Source: Epiperipatus broadwayi (Eukaryota > Onychophora > Udeonychophora > Euonychophora > Peripatidae). From it: DNA of 64,000 nt. How positions within the stretch are numbered: position 1 is the first letter of the stretch; each line of letters opens with the position of its first letter. The stretch lies in NCBI GenBank assembly GCA_028023455.1, contig JAQFVV010000158.1, positions 372,001 through 436,000 on the forward strand, given 5' to 3'. A program made the position numbers and the translations under genes. A model generated the notes under the pieces. The model saw only the letters and a program-made list of their open reading frames with translations, ran no database searches and was not told the DNA's origin. Of this stretch, positions 61,730 through 64,000 are shown piece by piece.

Positions 61730-62803
61730 ATGAAATTCTTTTGGATTTGTTTGATTAACTTGTGGAGTAATGTAGACATTATTGCAACAGATAAAACTTC
61801 TGATGCAATCAAAAGCTGCTTCCCTAAAACAGTCTGCACAGGTAGGAATAATTTTCAAGTCCGTCCAATGAACTCAGGTGAAATACTAAACAATTATTTA
61901 AATACAAACTGCTTTTGTGATTACTTGTGTGCTGAAGCTCAAGACTGTTGTGTGAGTCAGCGTGGGAGCTTGTCAATTAAAAGATCGAGTCAGCTATTTG
62001 AGTGCAGAACTCCATTGAATCAACTTGTGTCATATTTAATGATTTCTAGATGTTTACCTAATTTTAAAAATAGTGAAACAAAAATGTTGTGTGAAAGTAA
62101 TATTGATAGCAAGGTAGATCCTTTTTTAAACCATCCAGTTTCTAATGTAGCATCAAAGATTGTTTATAAAAATATATATTGTGCTCAGTGTAATGGTGTT
62201 TCTAATGTTGTATTTTGGAAGATTATAATAACTAATAAAGACGTTGTGAGCAGCCTCCCAAATAATGCAAATCTAATCAATAGTTCTAATTATAAAAAAT
62301 ACATTAAATATTCTGTTGATGGTACATGGAAGCCAGTTAACTCTTCTTCATTGATATCTTTAACTACAGTAGTTGAGGAACCAGATTTAGTTCGAGGATT
62401 GAGCCGCTTTTGTAAATATTCTATTGATAAGTGCTTGCCAACTTGGACTGATAAAACTGTGGAATATTATTGCTATGCATACACTTATTTTGTCTATCAA
62501 TTGACTTCAGCAGTGGTTTATAAAAATATCCATTGTGCTATATGTAATAATGTCAATGTACAAAATTTAAAATGTGCCTTTCCTGCTCTTCAAAAGCCTC
62601 AAATTACTCTAACTCAAACTGTATCCATTGGTCAGATTTCATATTCACTTCTTTTTGATTATTATTACCCTGATGGAAATTTTGCAGGAAAAAATCAATG
62701 TGGTTCAAATCAAATGTATGATATGTACTCTGATAAATGTCGATTATTTAGTTGTGGTCGCTTTGCTCAAAATATAAGGGGATCTTGTGTACCTTTGAAG
62801 TAG
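61730..62803 (+). CDS. Secreted cysteine-rich protein, receptor-ectodomain-like, single exon
   Basis: An uninterrupted frame of 357 residues from the ATG at 61730 to the TAG at 62801. The frame stays open upstream to a TTG at 61643, but that is not a normal start. The ATG at 61730 opens directly into a hydrophobic N-terminus (MKFFWICLINLW) that looks like a signal peptide cleaved near residue 20. Residues 61-74 carry a C.C...C.....CC cluster resembling a somatomedin-B knot. Two internal repeats follow: IVYKNIYCAQCNG (about 144-156) and VVYKNIHCAICNN (about 262-274). The C-terminal part has a further set of cysteines around 324-353. Two NSS sites could be N-glycosylated. From memory, this mix of SMB-like cysteines and repeated YKN..CA.CN motifs resembles extracellular regions of invertebrate adhesion-type GPCR-like proteins. 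No transmembrane helix follows before the stop, so the product looks secreted, or the frame is one exon of a larger gene. Function unknown. It is the only long conserved-looking non-transposon frame here. Confidence 0.8.
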   Translation: MKFFWICLINLWSNVDIIATDKTSDAIKSCFPKTVCTGRNNFQVRPMNSGEILNNYLNTNCFCDYLCAEAQDCCVSQRGSLSIKRSSQLFECRTPLNQLVSYLMISRCLPNFKNSETKMLCESNIDSKVDPFLNHPVSNVASKIVYKNIYCAQCNGVSNVVFWKIIITNKDVVSSLPNNANLINSSNYKKYIKYSVDGTWKPVNSSSLISLTTVVEEPDLVRGLSRFCKYSIDKCLPTWTDKTVEYYCYAYTYFVYQLTSAVVYKNIHCAICNNVNVQNLKCAFPALQKPQITLTQTVSIGQISYSLLFDYYYPDGNFAGKNQCGSNQMYDMYSDKCRLFSCGRFAQNIRGSCVPLK

Positions 62804-62838
62804 TTTTTATTTCCATTTGCATCTACTATATGTAATTT

Positions 62839-62844
62839 AATAAA
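62839..62844 (+). promoter_or_regulatory. Polyadenylation signal AATAAA
   Basis: A canonical AATAAA lies 36 bases after the stop codon of the secreted cysteine-rich gene. Its position suits a short 3' UTR and supports the gene ending here rather than continuing into further exons. In DNA this AT-rich the hexamer is common by chance. Confidence 0.45.
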
Positions 62845-63250
62845 TTATTAAGAAAAAATAGTGAACTTTTTGAATTGCTAATAACTAATAATAAATATAT
62901 AATTTATTTTTTAAAAAAAGTATATGTATGAAAATAGTATATTGTTTATTGCAACCATTATTTTATAAATAAAAAATACATTATTCTTAATATATAATTT
63001 AGTCAAAGAGTCTTATGATCGATTTCCTCTTTTTAAATAAAAGAGTTCAATATCTTTGAAATAAAGTCTATTTCATCATTAAAATAGTTTTTCCACATTA
63101 TTTTAGATAACATACTTCATATTTTTAGATGTACTTTAAATTTCTATTCCATCATATCTATGTGCAACATGTAAATAAAAACATATACTCTTATTCTTCT
63201 CTTTTACTTTCTTTGCATATATTCATATATATATATTGCTTATGAAAAAA

Positions 63251-63388
63251 TTTCTTTATTTTCCTTACAGTTTCGATTGTACAGCAGTCTTCATCAGAGC
63301 CTTTTTTAAACCTCCTCTGTGCAGAGGTGGTTTGAAAAAGGCTCTGATGAAGACTGCTGGACAGTCGAAACTGTAAGGAAAATAAAGA
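63251..63388. mobile_element. Near-perfect 138-bp hairpin
   Basis: Left arm TTTCTTTATTTTCCTTACAG ... CATCAGAGCCTTTTT and right arm AAAAAGGCTCTGATGAAGAC ... CTGTAAGGAAAATAAAGAA are complementary with few mismatches (such as TGTACAGCAG against CTGCTGGACA), with almost no loop (CCTCTGTGCAGAGG at the centre). It could be a foldback transposon or a transcribed hairpin 0.45 kb after the secreted-protein gene. Confidence 0.85.
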
Positions 63389-64000
63389 AGTTTTTTAAGA
63401 AAATTTGTTTGCATTGAAGTGTATAGGAAAGAAGTTATTATAAGCAATATATATAAATAAAAACATTTGAAAAAAATAAATGACTCCAAGATGCCCTTCT
63501 AGCTAAAACAGCATTCTTTATTTATCCCAGATCACAACCTCTTACAGGTATCTTCATCATTTGTTTAGTTTTTACTAATATTAAATTATTACAATTATAT
63601 TTTAAAGTTGCCAAATTTCTTGCATTCAGAAATTTGACACTTTCCACCTTAGAAAAATGCAATAATCGTTATTACTAATCATTTGTTAGACTAGATATTA
63701 TCATATTATTTTAGCTCATATACTTTTTTTATTAATTAACATCAAAATTATTGAAAATAATTAATTCTATTTTGAATTTTATTTTTAATAAGAGAGTAAG
63801 GCAAAATATATTTTAAAATAGATACTCAGGACTAATGGTTTTAATTTATTTGAATTTATTTCCATAAGGACTGTATTTTTTAAATATTTTCTATTCTCAA
63901 CAGAACAAAAAAAAATAATGTTTTCATTTCTTTTAAGTTTTCATTTTTTTAATTAATTCTTTTTTGTTAAAAAAGAATAAAAGAAATGATATTTTAACAA

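Overview
This is a very AT-rich, gene-poor stretch of a nuclear genome from an animal, most likely an invertebrate. Supporting signs are animal-type transposon families (Ty3/gypsy LTR retrotransposons, an RTE-clade LINE, a second LINE with a C-terminal zinc knuckle, hAT DNA transposons with 8-bp target duplications), tRNA-derived short SINE-like repeats, many foldback/MITE palindromes, long TA microsatellites and a short interstitial TTAGGG tract. The hexameric telomere motif leans away from typical arthropods (TTAGG), but this is weak evidence and I cannot name the species. There are no operons, rRNA or CRISPR arrays.

Layout. 1-5 kb: unique AT-rich DNA with TA-centred hairpins. 5-9.8 kb: a 69-bp tandem repeat, a TA microsatellite grown from a MITE end, and a possible minus-strand LTR with a primer-binding-site-like motif. 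10-17.5 kb: SINE-like repeats, a hAT/ZMYM-like transposase relic, minus-strand LINE 3' fragments and a foldback family that includes one long near-complete palindrome. 19.9-22 kb: a minus-strand LINE C-terminus and a 1.2-kb hAT-like element with a SINE inside it. 23.9-28.7 kb: another hAT-like relic, then an eroded gypsy pol with an internal 458-bp tandem duplication. 32.7-41.4 kb: a nearly full-length but decayed Ty3/gypsy element with both LTRs and a 4-bp target duplication; its 3' LTR is split by a 1,040-bp MITE-like insertion. 42-51 kb: several local and dispersed repeats, a SINE, the telomeric tract and palindromes. 51.1-51.6 kb: a short hAT derivative with an exact 8-bp target duplication and a recognisable scrap of transposase. 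57.4-60.2 kb: a decayed RTE-type LINE. 61.7-62.8 kb: the only convincing host gene, a single-exon open frame for a secreted cysteine-rich protein with a somatomedin-B-like cysteine cluster and two copies of a YKNI(Y/H)CA.CN motif, followed by a polyadenylation signal. 63.3 kb: a nearly perfect hairpin.

How it fits together. The window is mainly a record of successive insertion. The mobile elements I could assess are broken: catalytic residues are lost in the gypsy protease and integrase and in the LINE reverse transcriptase, and there are many frameshifts. The two points most worth following are the secreted receptor-ectodomain-like gene at 61.7 kb and the family of very short tRNA-headed repeats that share one 11-base tail.
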